Shown: positions 25,914-34,244 of the stretch, in pieces
Layout: each line of letters opens with the position of its first letter
Numbering within the stretch: the stretch's first letter is position 1
Assembly: GCA_964621185.1 (NCBI GenBank)
Contig: CAZULM010000010.1
Span: 1 to 64,000, forward strand
Source of the DNA: M3007 sp964621185
GTDB lineage: Bacteria > Bacteroidota > Bacteroidia > Chitinophagales > Saprospiraceae
Length of the DNA stretch: 64,000 nt
Direction of reading: 5' to 3'
Made by a program: the position numbers and the translations under genes
Notes under the pieces: generated by a model
Databases searched by the model: none
What the model was told of the DNA's origin: nothing
The model's input: only the letters and a program-made list of their open reading frames with translations

Positions 25914-26051
25914 GTATCCAACGATACAATCACCGCATTGTATCCGATCCGAAAAGATGCCTGCTTGTTCGGGCTCAAAGATAAAGGTTTAAAATGAAGC
26001 GTGTTTTGATGACGTCCTTCTCCGGGAAAGCTCGGAGGGGGACTTTTTTTT
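25914..26051 (+). ncRNA. Candidate small RNA or attenuated leader, about 138 nt
   Basis: Bounded by the promoter above and an intrinsic terminator. It contains GATACAAT/ATTGTATC (8-bp stem, 6-base loop) near the 5' end and a C/G-rich 3' hairpin. No ORF with a plausible start fits. It may be an independent small RNA or an attenuation leader of the methyltransferase at 26092; no known family is claimed. Confidence 0.5.
26014..26051 (+). terminator. Intrinsic terminator before the RNA methyltransferase gene
   Basis: GTCCTTCTCCG (26014-26024) pairs with CGGAGGGGGAC (26033-26043), including two T-G wobble pairs, an 8-base loop, and eight T at 26044-26051. It is a textbook terminator 40 bp before the next ATG. 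Confidence 0.8.
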
Positions 26052-26091
26052 GTGCCTGTACTTTTTGACCTCAAACCGATATATTTACGCA

Positions 26092-27318
26092 ATGCAAGAT
26101 TCCAAGACGATACGCCTCCACCCCATGCTCGTGCGAGCCGTGGTGGAAGCTCTCCACGCCACTTTTATCGAGAACCGCCATGCCGACAAGGTGATCGAGC
26201 ATATTTTGCGCAACAACAAGAAAGCTGGCAGTCGCGACAGGTCGTTCATCGCTGAATCGACTTATGAAATAGTGCGCTATTACCGACTATACGCCGAAAT
26301 ACTTGGCCGCAACCCTGTCACCCATTTCGATTTCTGGCAGCTCTCCGGCATCCATTTCGCCGTGAAAGAACCAGGCGAGCTGCCCAAAATCATCGAGTTC
26401 AACGGCCTTGACGTTCAGGAAATACGCGCCAAGCACGAAAAACTGCGTCAACAGCGGGCCATCCGCGAGAGCATCCCCGACTGGCTCGACGAATATTGCC
26501 AGCGGGCGCTCCCGGAGGTCTGGGATGCCACCCTCGCCGCCCTGAACCAGCCTGCTCAGGTCGTGCTGCGCTGCAATACCCTGAAAACCGACCGCCAATC
26601 CCTGCAAAAAGCCCTGGCCGCTGAAAATATCGATACTACCCCCCTCGGCCAAGGCGATGCCCTGGTGCTCAAGCGCCGCCAGAACGTGTTCAAGTCACAG
26701 GCGTTCAAGGACGGCGGCTTCGAAGTGCAGGATTACAGCAGCCAACTGGTCGCGCCGCTGCTTGCCCCAGCCCCCGGCATGCGGGTGGTGGACGCCTGCG
26801 CGGGCGCGGGCGGCAAAACCCTGCACTTAGCCGCCCTGATGCAAAACAAAGGCAGCATCATCGCCCTCGACACCCACGAATGGAAACTCGATGCTCTGCG
26901 CCTGCGCGCGCGCCGCGCCGGCGCGTCAAACATCGACACCCGGCCCATAGAGAACAGCAAGGTAATCAAGCGCCTGGCCGGCTCTGCCGACCGCCTCCTG
27001 CTCGACGTGCCCTGCAGCGGCCTCGGCGTGCTGCGCCGCAACCCCGACTCCAAGTGGAAACTGCAACCCGAAAACATCGAGCAGCTGCTCCAAACCCAAC
27101 AAGAACTGCTGCGCGGGTACAGCCCGATCGTTAAGCCCGGCGGCAGGATGGTGTACGCCACCTGCAGCATATTGCCCTCGGAAAACCAGGAACAGGTGGC
27201 GGGCTTTTTGCAAAGCGAGGCCGGGCAAAGCTTCAAGCTGCTGGAGGAACGGCGGATTCTGCCGCAGGATGAGGGGTTTGATGGGTTTTATATGGCATTG
27301 TTGATGAATGATGAATGA
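26092..27318 (+). CDS. RsmB/NOP2-family RNA (cytosine-5) methyltransferase
   Basis: A 408-residue SAM-dependent methyltransferase. The N-terminal 150 residues are helical, as in the NusB-like RsmB region. The catalytic core shows the SAM motif DACAGAGGKTLHLAALM, the catalytic motif DVPCSGLGVLRRNPDSKW (the PCSG cysteine) and the second cysteine in YATCSILPSE. It probably methylates 16S rRNA, but the substrate among RsmB, RsmF and relatives cannot be fixed from sequence. The ATG at 26092 is chosen because the 14 codons upstream are in the leader after the terminator. Confidence 0.85.
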   Translation: MQDSKTIRLHPMLVRAVVEALHATFIENRHADKVIEHILRNNKKAGSRDRSFIAESTYEIVRYYRLYAEILGRNPVTHFDFWQLSGIHFAVKEPGELPKIIEFNGLDVQEIRAKHEKLRQQRAIRESIPDWLDEYCQRALPEVWDATLAALNQPAQVVLRCNTLKTDRQSLQKALAAENIDTTPLGQGDALVLKRRQNVFKSQAFKDGGFEVQDYSSQLVAPLLAPAPGMRVVDACAGAGGKTLHLAALMQNKGSIIALDTHEWKLDALRLRARRAGASNIDTRPIENSKVIKRLAGSADRLLLDVPCSGLGVLRRNPDSKWKLQPENIEQLLQTQQELLRGYSPIVKPGGRMVYATCSILPSENQEQVAGFLQSEAGQSFKLLEERRILPQDEGFDGFYMALLMNDE

Positions 27319-27331
27319 TGAATTTTAATGT

Positions 27332-27454
27332 CCAATGTCCAACATGGAATATCCAATGTCCAGGTGGTACGGTGGCTCGGAAGAGGGCGCTATTACGCTC
27401 CAATGACCAAGCGCTGCCTTATTTGGAAATTGGGCATTCCATGTTGGACATTGG
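27332..27454. repeat. 19-bp perfect inverted repeat downstream of the methyltransferase
   Basis: The arm 27332-27350 (CCAATGTCCAACATGGAAT) is exactly complementary to 27436-27454, around an 85-bp loop. CCAATGTCC motifs also recur near the left arm. No T run follows; it may be a mobile remnant rather than a terminator. Confidence 0.8.
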
Positions 27455-27463
27455 AAATTATAC

Positions 27464-27657
27464 CCGGATTTGGGTGGATTTGAAAGATTGATGGATGCTA
27501 TACTATGATTCGCCTGATTTTTGTGATTGAGTTTGATTGATTCAACTGATTTTCAATTGATTACAAAGATCGACATGCACAAAACCAAGCAGGCTACAGA
27601 CGTTGGTGGCCCGCTGGGGCTACTTTCAATTTTCACAACCACTTTGCGTGGGCTATA
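27464..27657 (-). repeat. Dispersed repeat, copy c (inverted, with internal segment)
   Basis: Both ends of the copies at 44163 and 62391 are present in reverse orientation (GGATTTGGGTGGATTTGAA at the left, CACAACCACTTTGCGTGGGC at the right). Between them is the internal segment shared with 3166-3252. At 194 bp it is the longest copy, and it lies directly upstream of the EAD11 gene. Confidence 0.75.
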
Positions 27658-27848
27658 AAAAACGCTCCACTCCTTTTCCTGCTCGCAAGCATCCGTTCAC
27701 GAATAAAGGGGAAAGGACAACGAAATGCTGCGGCTTGAGCGCTTTTCGCGCACTTTACACTGACTCTTCGGCAAAGATGCCTAACATTTGTATGGCGCAC
27801 CCAAATCAATTTTTATCGTACCTTCCCCCAAATTTCAATCCGCCAATC

Positions 27849-29369
27849 ATGGAAACCTCCCAATTTTTTGGCCATATCCGCGACCTTATCGCCCACAATG
27901 AGTTGAAGCCGGCCATGGAAAGCATGCGTGTTTTCCTGGAAAACTCCCCGCAATTAGACGAAGTTATCCTGCAAACAGCCCGGTTCAACGCCGTGCGGGA
28001 ACAGATACGCCACGGCGTGATAGACTTTTCGGAGGCTGACAAGACCCAAAACCAGATCCGCACCGGGCTGATCGAGCTCCTGCGCGAGATTGAAACCCAG
28101 GGCGCAAAGCCTGCCCGCCGCGCCGAAATGGCCAATGCCGTCTCCATCGCCTGCGAGATCGTGTTGAACGCCACCCAAATATCAGCGGGCGGGAACGTGC
28201 ACATTGGAAACATCATCTACAACACGCCGCCGCCCGCCGACAGCCCGCCGAAACGGGAATACAACAAGATACTCACCAAAGCCTTAGTGGAAGCCATGCG
28301 CGGCGACAACGACAAGGCCGAAAAGCTCTGCCAGGACTTCTCCTGGCTCGAGCACCCCGAAAACCGCCGCAAGGTGCAGCATTTCGTTTTCCAAAACTTC
28401 GTCGGCGAAATCGGCAAGCAACTGCGCAAGCTCGTCAACATCGGCGAGCACGAGGACATGGCACCGGCGGCAAAAGAGCGCCACTATGCCGACAAATGCC
28501 TCGACATCGCCCGGCGCAGCTTCGACATCGTGAACTACACCCTGCTCTCCGTTTGGTGGGACGCGGCCAAAACCACCCCCCGGGAACTGGAACCTACAGC
28601 CCAGCAGACACTGAACGCGTTTTTCGAAGCCCACTTAGAGCATCGCCTCGATGCGCAGTTTGCCCTGCTGAAAACGCTGTACGCTTTGTTTCAGGAGCAG
28701 AAAATGGCATTTCCGTTCGGGGAAAAGATGCAGGATATGGCGCCCCAATTTGCAGAAGGCAGCCCGCTCCAGGAAGCCTGTGCCGCCCTGGAAAAAGCGG
28801 TGGGCGGCGGCGACAGCGCCCAGGCCGAAACCCAGCTCGCACGGCTCATGCAGCATTTCGCCTTCCTGACCCAGTACCGCATGGCATCCATCAAAAAAAT
28901 ATCGTACCGGCAGATGCGCAACGGCCAGCCCGAATACCTGCACCGCTACGTGGCGCTGGGCATCGACGTGAAATACAGCGAAGACGCGGAAAAAGGCCGC
29001 TGGATAGCGTTGGGCGAGCAAACGCCCTCCGTGCTGCTGTACCGCGGCGACGACTACCAGAACGGCATCAACCTCTTCCCCTTCGTCATCGATTACAACG
29101 CCCTCACCTTCGAGCAGGGCGCCCGGATATGCTTTTACAGCGCCCGCGACCTCAACGATGCCCGCGCCCTGGAATACCGGTTCTTAGGCGACAACAGCAT
29201 CGTCCGCATTGAAAAACAGGGCGTGCACACAGCGCAGACTAAGCTCGACGAGCTGATGATGAACCCCGAACTGCTCAAAGCCCTCAACCTCGACTGCGTG
29301 GTGGACAGCTTCCACGCGGCGCGGGAATCGGTGCTGGGCCACGAAACCGCTTTGTTCGACAAGCTCTAA
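27849..29369 (+). CDS. EAD11-like effector-associated domain protein
   Basis: A 506-residue protein that starts METSQFFGHIRDLIAHNELK. Residues about 1-85 match the helical effector-associated domain EAD11: SPQLDEVILQTARFNAVREQ, then a GVIDFSEADKTQNQIR turn and LIELLREIE. A linker follows with GGNVHIGNIIYN, a short beta motif often seen after such adaptor domains. The remaining 370 residues are mainly helical and unrecognised. EADs are thought to bring regulatory NTPases and effectors together in bacterial conflict systems. The STAND ATPase gene starts 12 bp downstream. An upstream in-frame ATG would run into repeat DNA, so 27849 is preferred. Confidence 0.7.
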   Translation: METSQFFGHIRDLIAHNELKPAMESMRVFLENSPQLDEVILQTARFNAVREQIRHGVIDFSEADKTQNQIRTGLIELLREIETQGAKPARRAEMANAVSIACEIVLNATQISAGGNVHIGNIIYNTPPPADSPPKREYNKILTKALVEAMRGDNDKAEKLCQDFSWLEHPENRRKVQHFVFQNFVGEIGKQLRKLVNIGEHEDMAPAAKERHYADKCLDIARRSFDIVNYTLLSVWWDAAKTTPRELEPTAQQTLNAFFEAHLEHRLDAQFALLKTLYALFQEQKMAFPFGEKMQDMAPQFAEGSPLQEACAALEKAVGGGDSAQAETQLARLMQHFAFLTQYRMASIKKISYRQMRNGQPEYLHRYVALGIDVKYSEDAEKGRWIALGEQTPSVLLYRGDDYQNGINLFPFVIDYNALTFEQGARICFYSARDLNDARALEYRFLGDNSIVRIEKQGVHTAQTKLDELMMNPELLKALNLDCVVDSFHAARESVLGHETALFDKL

Positions 29370-29381
29370 ACCCCCGGAACC

Positions 29382-32108
29382 ATGGCCACGCAAACGAGAT
29401 ACCCGTTCAAGTTCCTCGACGCCTATTCCCGCGACGACCGCGACATATTCTTTGGCCGCGACGAAGAAGTGGAAGCCCTGTACGAGATGGTTTTTCAAAC
29501 CGACCTGATATTGGTCTATGGCGCTTCCGGCACCGGCAAAACCAGCCTCATCCAATGCGGGCTGGCCGCCAAATTCCAGCCCTACGAATGGCTGGCTATC
29601 CCCATCCGCCGGGGCGACAACATCAACGAATCGCTGGAAAAAGCGCTTGCAAAAGCCGGTGAAACCGATGATGCCGTCCCTGCGGGCGAAAACCTCGACT
29701 GGCTCAGCGATGCCGCCGATACACCAGCTGCGGCCCTGGAATCGCCCGTGGCCCAGCGGCTGCGCAACCTCTACCTGCGGCATTTTAAGCCCGTTTTCCT
29801 GATTTTTGACCAATTTGAAGAACTGTACATCCTCGGCAGCAAGGCCGAGCAAAACCGTTTCGCCGAAACCGTGCGGGAGATCCTCCGTCTCGAACAGCCC
29901 GTAAAAGTGCTGCTCAGCATCCGGGAGGAATACCTGGGCTACCTTTATGAATTCGAGCGTACCGTGCCGGAACTGCTGCGCAAAAAGCTCCGCATCGAGC
30001 CGATGAACCTCGAAAAAGTGCAGACGGTGGTGCGCGGCATCAGCCAGCTGCCCTACAGCAACGTACACCTGCAAGCGGGCGCGGAAACGGCCATCGGCCA
30101 GGGCATTTTTGACAAACTGAAAGAGCGCGAGCACGTGCTGAGCATAGAGCTGCCCTACCTCCAGGTGTTCCTCGACAAGCTGTACCTGAAAGTCACCGGC
30201 GACCGCTCCCGGCAGGCAAGCGCCGAGCTAAGCCTGGCCGCGCTCCAGAAGATGGGCGACATCGGCGATGTGCTGCGCAACTTCCTCGACGACCAGGTGC
30301 AGGCCAACGCCCTGGAGCTCGGCGTGCCGCCCGACACCGTAAAGAAGCTGCTCGCCCCCTTCGTCACCCTCGACGGCACCAAAGACCCCCTCTCCGCCGC
30401 CCAGCTCCACGCCCGCCTGCCCGAGCTGGAGCACGCCCTCATCGCCCGCAGCCTGCAGGCATTCCAGAACAGCCGCATCCTTCGCTTCGACGAAAAGGAA
30501 CAGCGCTACGAAGTGGCCCACGACTCATTGGCCCGCCAGATCGCCACCTACCAGGACGCCGAAGACATCGCCCTGCAAAAAGCGGCGCAGATGATACGGA
30601 CGCAGATGCTTATGGAAGCGGACAAGCGGGAGGTGTTTTCGGAAAAGCAGTTGTTGTTTATGGAGCCTTACTTGGGCAAGCTTGAATTGGCGGAGGAGGA
30701 AAGGGGATGGGTGGAAGGGAGCAGGAGGTATTGGGAGGAGGAGGCTCAACGCATCCAGCGGCAGAATGAAGAAAAACTGGCAGCGGCGCAGCAGCAGGCA
30801 GCACAAGAGCGCAGCCTGCGCACAACGGCGGAGCAAGCGCAGAGACGCTCCCGCCAACGCACACGCATCGCGGTTTTTGTCGCTTTGTTGGCCATCATCG
30901 GCTTAGGCGCAGCAGTATGGAAATCCGTTGAAGCAGACGATGCAAGGAAAAAAGCGCTGGATGCCAGCGAAAAGGCTGAAATGGCCAAAAAGGAAGCCTT
31001 GGACAGCGCCGCCGTTGCCAAAGAGCAGCGTCAAATCGCAAACGACAATGTACTCAGAACCCTTCTGGCCAACAAAAACACGGACGAAGCCTTGCGAAAA
31101 CTGGAAATCACTGCCGACCAGGCATTGACCATCGTGCTACCCGACATCGACCGAAACATTTACAAGCTGGAATACGATGCCACTTACCCCAAATGCCGGA
31201 CTGCCCTAAACCTAAAAGCCCGGCGGCGCGAAGTTGAAAAACGGGTATGGGAAATGGCCTATTTCTATACCGAAGCTGATTCAGCCGAAGCAGCCATTGC
31301 ATTTTTGAACCTGCTCAAGCCCTCCGGCTTTACGGCAACGACCCCGAATATTCAGGCACGATTGCGCAGCCATCTCCGAAAAACAGTACCAGCCAGATTC
31401 ATCGATTCACTTGAAGCACGTTACTACCCACGAAGCATCTTGGTGGAAGGCGGCACTTTGTTAGGAGAGGATTCTGTTCAAATCAAAGTAGATCGTTTCA
31501 AAATGAGCGAAAAAGAGATCACTTATTGGCAATACGCCGTATTTTCCCATGCAAAAAACTACCATATCAATCCGCCATCGTGGGAATATGCCGGAGACAA
31601 CCCAGCTGTATTTGTAAACTGGTACGACGCTGCTTTTTACCTTAATTGGCTAAGCGATCTGTATGGGAAGGATAAAGTATACACATTGAACAACCCAACG
31701 GCAAGTCCTAGGGGAATTGATTACGACGTGTCAATAGATTCCGCTGCAAAAGGCTATCGTCTGCCTACTGAAACCGAGTGGGAATTTGCTGCGCGGGGCG
31801 GAAATAAATCGCAGGGGTTTAAATTCAGCGGCAGCGATGAACTGGCAGATGTGGGCTGGTTCAATGATAACGCAAATAGCCGTACCCACTCAGTTGGGCA
31901 AAAAAAGAAGAACGAATTGGGCTTTTTTGATATGAGTGGGAATGTGTGGGAATGGTGCCAAGATTGGTTTCAGGAGGGTTCTACCCGCATTGCCCACGGC
32001 GGGAGCTGGACTGCCCCCCCAGAGGGCTGCCAGGTGACGTTCCGAGCTAAGGTCAACCCCAACCGCCGCACCGTCAGCTTTGGCTTCCGCCTGGTTTTCG
32101 TCCCGTAG
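29382..32108 (+). CDS. nSTAND1-type ATPase with transmembrane helix and FGE/C-lectin-like C-terminal domain
   Basis: A 908-residue protein. Residues 20-400 form a STAND-class NTPase: P-loop GASGTGKT at 47-54, Walker B FLIFDQFEE near 139-147, sensor-like LLSIREEY, and a winged-helix end with VAHDSLARQ. A charged coiled coil (about 410-490) leads to one membrane helix (RIAVFVALLAIIGLGAAVW). A helical domain and finally an FGE-sulfatase/C-lectin-fold domain (about 683-908) follow: GYRLPTETEWEFAARGG, SGNVWEWCQDW and GGSW ... GFRLVF. The catalytic FGE cysteine next to GGSW is absent (GGSWTAPP), so this domain should bind rather than modify a ligand. It forms an operon with the EAD11 gene. Confidence 0.78.
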   Translation: MATQTRYPFKFLDAYSRDDRDIFFGRDEEVEALYEMVFQTDLILVYGASGTGKTSLIQCGLAAKFQPYEWLAIPIRRGDNINESLEKALAKAGETDDAVPAGENLDWLSDAADTPAAALESPVAQRLRNLYLRHFKPVFLIFDQFEELYILGSKAEQNRFAETVREILRLEQPVKVLLSIREEYLGYLYEFERTVPELLRKKLRIEPMNLEKVQTVVRGISQLPYSNVHLQAGAETAIGQGIFDKLKEREHVLSIELPYLQVFLDKLYLKVTGDRSRQASAELSLAALQKMGDIGDVLRNFLDDQVQANALELGVPPDTVKKLLAPFVTLDGTKDPLSAAQLHARLPELEHALIARSLQAFQNSRILRFDEKEQRYEVAHDSLARQIATYQDAEDIALQKAAQMIRTQMLMEADKREVFSEKQLLFMEPYLGKLELAEEERGWVEGSRRYWEEEAQRIQRQNEEKLAAAQQQAAQERSLRTTAEQAQRRSRQRTRIAVFVALLAIIGLGAAVWKSVEADDARKKALDASEKAEMAKKEALDSAAVAKEQRQIANDNVLRTLLANKNTDEALRKLEITADQALTIVLPDIDRNIYKLEYDATYPKCRTALNLKARRREVEKRVWEMAYFYTEADSAEAAIAFLNLLKPSGFTATTPNIQARLRSHLRKTVPARFIDSLEARYYPRSILVEGGTLLGEDSVQIKVDRFKMSEKEITYWQYAVFSHAKNYHINPPSWEYAGDNPAVFVNWYDAAFYLNWLSDLYGKDKVYTLNNPTASPRGIDYDVSIDSAAKGYRLPTETEWEFAARGGNKSQGFKFSGSDELADVGWFNDNANSRTHSVGQKKKNELGFFDMSGNVWEWCQDWFQEGSTRIAHGGSWTAPPEGCQVTFRAKVNPNRRTVSFGFRLVFVP

Positions 32109-32345
32109 TCAGTTTGCAGTCCCTTCCGGCTTTACATATAAAGCTAAAGCGAGCGGCTTCAAAAAATGCGCAGGGTCTCATCTGACTAAACAAGCATAAT
32201 CTCCCCTCGGTTTATGGCTCAAAATTACACGAAAGATCGCAAATGGGTTAACCAAAACAAACCCTATCGCGCCAGCAAACGGGGTTCAAAGACCATTCGG
32301 CCTGGCGCGCTACTTTAACAGGCCCGAAGATCGTTTGATACGTTT
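32109..32345. other. Intergenic stretch with two hairpins
   Basis: GCTTTA and TAAAGC pair around CATA (about 32130-32145), which may end the STAND transcript. CGCGCCAG (32268-32275) pairs with CTGGCGCG (32300-32307). No gene or reverse transcriptase template is seen. Confidence 0.5.
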
Positions 32346-32459
32346 TTATTCCGCCCTGCGGCTCGTGTAACGCTCGTTGGCAACCACAACCGGGCGGCCG
32401 TTAAAGGTCGTTGTGATGGTGACAGTTCCGTCTGCTGCTTTTGTGTATGTGGTTTCCAT
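32346..32459 (-). CDS. Candidate 37-residue small protein
   Basis: ATG at 32459 to TAA at 32346-32348 encodes 37 residues: METTYTKAADGTVTITTTFN, then GRPVVVANERYTSRRAE. It has alternating beta-strand character, codons like those of neighbouring genes, and a Lys/Arg-rich end. No family is recognised. It lies in a 470-bp gap otherwise without genes, on the same strand as the RidA-like gene upstream. It could be a chance frame. Confidence 0.4.
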   Translation of the reverse strand: METTYTKAADGTVTITTTFNGRPVVVANERYTSRRAE

Positions 32460-32578
32460 ATTCTTAAATTATTTTTGGCCTAAATCTATATCAAATGGGA
32501 ATCACACCCGTCCAAGTGGTTCGGCGGCGCGAAAGGGGGGTGTTAAATCAGGCTCTTAGGCACAGTGCTATGTAACAA

Positions 32579-33001
32579 TTACTGAATTACCGCGATACAC
32601 TTCAACTCGATCGCGATCGGCGTAGGAAGGCTTTCGATGCCCACCGTCGTCCGGCACGGCGCATTCTCCTTGAAATACTCCGCCCAAAGCTGGTTGTATG
32701 TATGGAAATCGCGCTCCATGTCCACCAAAAACACGGTAACGTCCACCAGATCTTCCCATCTGGCGCCGCTGGCCTCCAACACCCGCCGCACGTTGTCGAA
32801 CACCGAATGTACCTGTGCCTCGAAGTCAAACGCGGTGTAGTTGCCCGCCGATGAACGCGAAAGCCCGGGCACGCTGTCGTCGTCGGGGTTGCGCGGTCCT
32901 ATGCCCGACAAAAATAAAAGGTTCCCCACTTTCCGGGCGTGCGGGTACAGCCCCACGGGCTTAGGCGCTTGCTGCGCGTCTATTTTTTCAGAAGATGACA
33001 T
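32579..33001 (-). CDS. RidA/YjgF-family protein
   Basis: A 140-residue trimeric-fold protein related to RidA and 2-aminomuconate deaminase. Seen are GLYPHARKVGNLLFLSGIGP, DFEAQVHSVFDNVRRVLEAS, DVTVFLVDMERDF and RTTVGIESLPTPIAIELKCI. RidA proteins hydrolyse reactive enamine/imine intermediates from PLP enzymes; members with the longer FLSGIGPRNPDDDS loop, as here, may act on other substrates. The ATG at 33001 directly follows heptamer repeats (CCGTCCA-type), which also run into a longer in-frame opening at 33079 that I reject. It is divergent from the ROK gene. Confidence 0.8.
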   Translation of the reverse strand: MSSSEKIDAQQAPKPVGLYPHARKVGNLLFLSGIGPRNPDDDSVPGLSRSSAGNYTAFDFEAQVHSVFDNVRRVLEASGARWEDLVDVTVFLVDMERDFHTYNQLWAEYFKENAPCRTTVGIESLPTPIAIELKCIAVIQ

Positions 33002-33272
33002 TGACGGTGGACGGTGGACGGTGGACGGTGTGGACGGTTTGCGCAACGTTTGTACTCTGGATAATATTTTTTCCAGCACACTTGGTAATGCCTCTTCTGG
33101 TCAAAGCAGCTGAAACACCCAAACTGTAGGAACCAAAATGCTTTGCAAACCGTCAACCGTCAACCGTATTAAAGAATTGCATTAATTTGCAGCCACAAAG
33201 ATAGTTAAATACTGGTGAACAGTGGAGAATGAAGGTCCACCGTCAACCGTCAACCGTCAACCGTCAACCGTA
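33002..33272. repeat. Heptanucleotide repeats upstream of two divergent genes
   Basis: CCGTCCA-type units precede the minus-strand start at 33001 (about 33002-33035). CCGTCAA units recur at 33150-33167 and run at least four in tandem at 33240-33268, just before the ATG at 33279. A -7-like TATCTTTG lies on the minus strand at 33196-33203. Copy number may vary between strains. Confidence 0.8.
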
Positions 33273-33278
33273 AATATC

Positions 33279-34172
33279 ATGTGGGGAATTGACCTCGGCG
33301 GCACCAAAATGGAAGCTGCCATTCTCGAAAACAGACAAAACCCGAACCCATTGCACCGGATGCGCATCCCCACGGAAGCGCACTTAGGCTATGACCATAT
33401 CGTAAGCCAAGTGGTAAAACTGGTCGAATTGATGTCCAAAGAATCGGGCAGGCGGCCAACTGCTTTGGGCATCGGCCACCCTGGCACACTCGACCCAAAC
33501 ACGGGCTTTATCAAAAACGCCAACACCACCGCACTTATCGGCCGGCCCTTCAACAAAGACCTTGAAGCCAAGCTCGGCATTCCCGTAAAATTGGCCAACG
33601 ACGCCAACTGCTTCGCCGTGGCGGAAGCCCTCCTGGGCGAGCCGGCTACCCTTAACCCCGCGCCAGAAGTGGTTTTTGGTGTCATCATGGGCACCGGCGT
33701 GGGCGGCGGCTGGGTCATACGCGAAAAGGTGTGGAACGGGAAACAAGGCATCGGCGGCGAATGGGGGCACAATTTCTTGGACGAAAGCGGGGGTAAATGT
33801 TATTGCGGCAAGGTGGGCTGTGTGGAAACCGTCATCTCAGGCCCTGCCTTGGAGCGGTACTACGCCAGCGTGTCTGGTAAAAAGCTCCCGCTCCGCGAAA
33901 TCGTGGCGATGGCCGAAAACGGCAGCGATGCCTTCGCCCTGCAAACCATGGATCGCCTCATCCACTTTTTCGGCAAAGCCATCGCCGTGGTCATCAACAT
34001 CATGGACCCCGACGTGGTGGTCATCGGCGGCGGGGTCGGCAACATCGACCGGCTTTATTCCGACGGGGTGGAAGAGGCCAAAAAACACCTGTTCAACACC
34101 CGCATCGACACGCTATTTTTGAAGCCGAAACTGGGGGACAGCGCCGGGGTGTTTGGGGCGGCTCTGTTGTGA
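33279..34172 (+). CDS. ROK-family sugar kinase/regulator (no DNA-binding domain)
   Basis: A 297-residue protein beginning MWGIDLGGTKMEAAIL, the phosphate-binding motif of actin-like ROK kinases. Later motifs are NDANCFAVAEA, GVIMGTGVGGGWVIREK and the zinc site GEWGHNFLDESGGKCYCGK followed by CVETVISGPA (CxCGKxGC). This is a kinase-type ROK protein without the winged helix of the repressor type. It probably phosphorylates glucose, N-acetylmannosamine or a similar sugar. Upstream in-frame codons (33222-33278) lie in heptamer repeats, so the ATG at 33279 is used. Confidence 0.85.
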   Translation: MWGIDLGGTKMEAAILENRQNPNPLHRMRIPTEAHLGYDHIVSQVVKLVELMSKESGRRPTALGIGHPGTLDPNTGFIKNANTTALIGRPFNKDLEAKLGIPVKLANDANCFAVAEALLGEPATLNPAPEVVFGVIMGTGVGGGWVIREKVWNGKQGIGGEWGHNFLDESGGKCYCGKVGCVETVISGPALERYYASVSGKKLPLREIVAMAENGSDAFALQTMDRLIHFFGKAIAVVINIMDPDVVVIGGGVGNIDRLYSDGVEEAKKHLFNTRIDTLFLKPKLGDSAGVFGAALL

Positions 34173-34244
34173 ATTTGATAATTTGACAATGGGAGCGGCT
34201 CGACGGCGGATGCTCTGAATGCTCAATGGAAAAACAGGATGCTT

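Noticed and set aside
31431..32108. A catalytic formylglycine-generating enzyme
   Set aside because: The fold is right, but the active-site cysteine after GGSW is missing, and no sulfatase gene is nearby.
32109..32580. A diversity-generating retroelement template or reverse transcriptase next to the STAND gene
   Set aside because: No adenine-rich copy of the STAND 3' end and no reverse transcriptase are present in the window.
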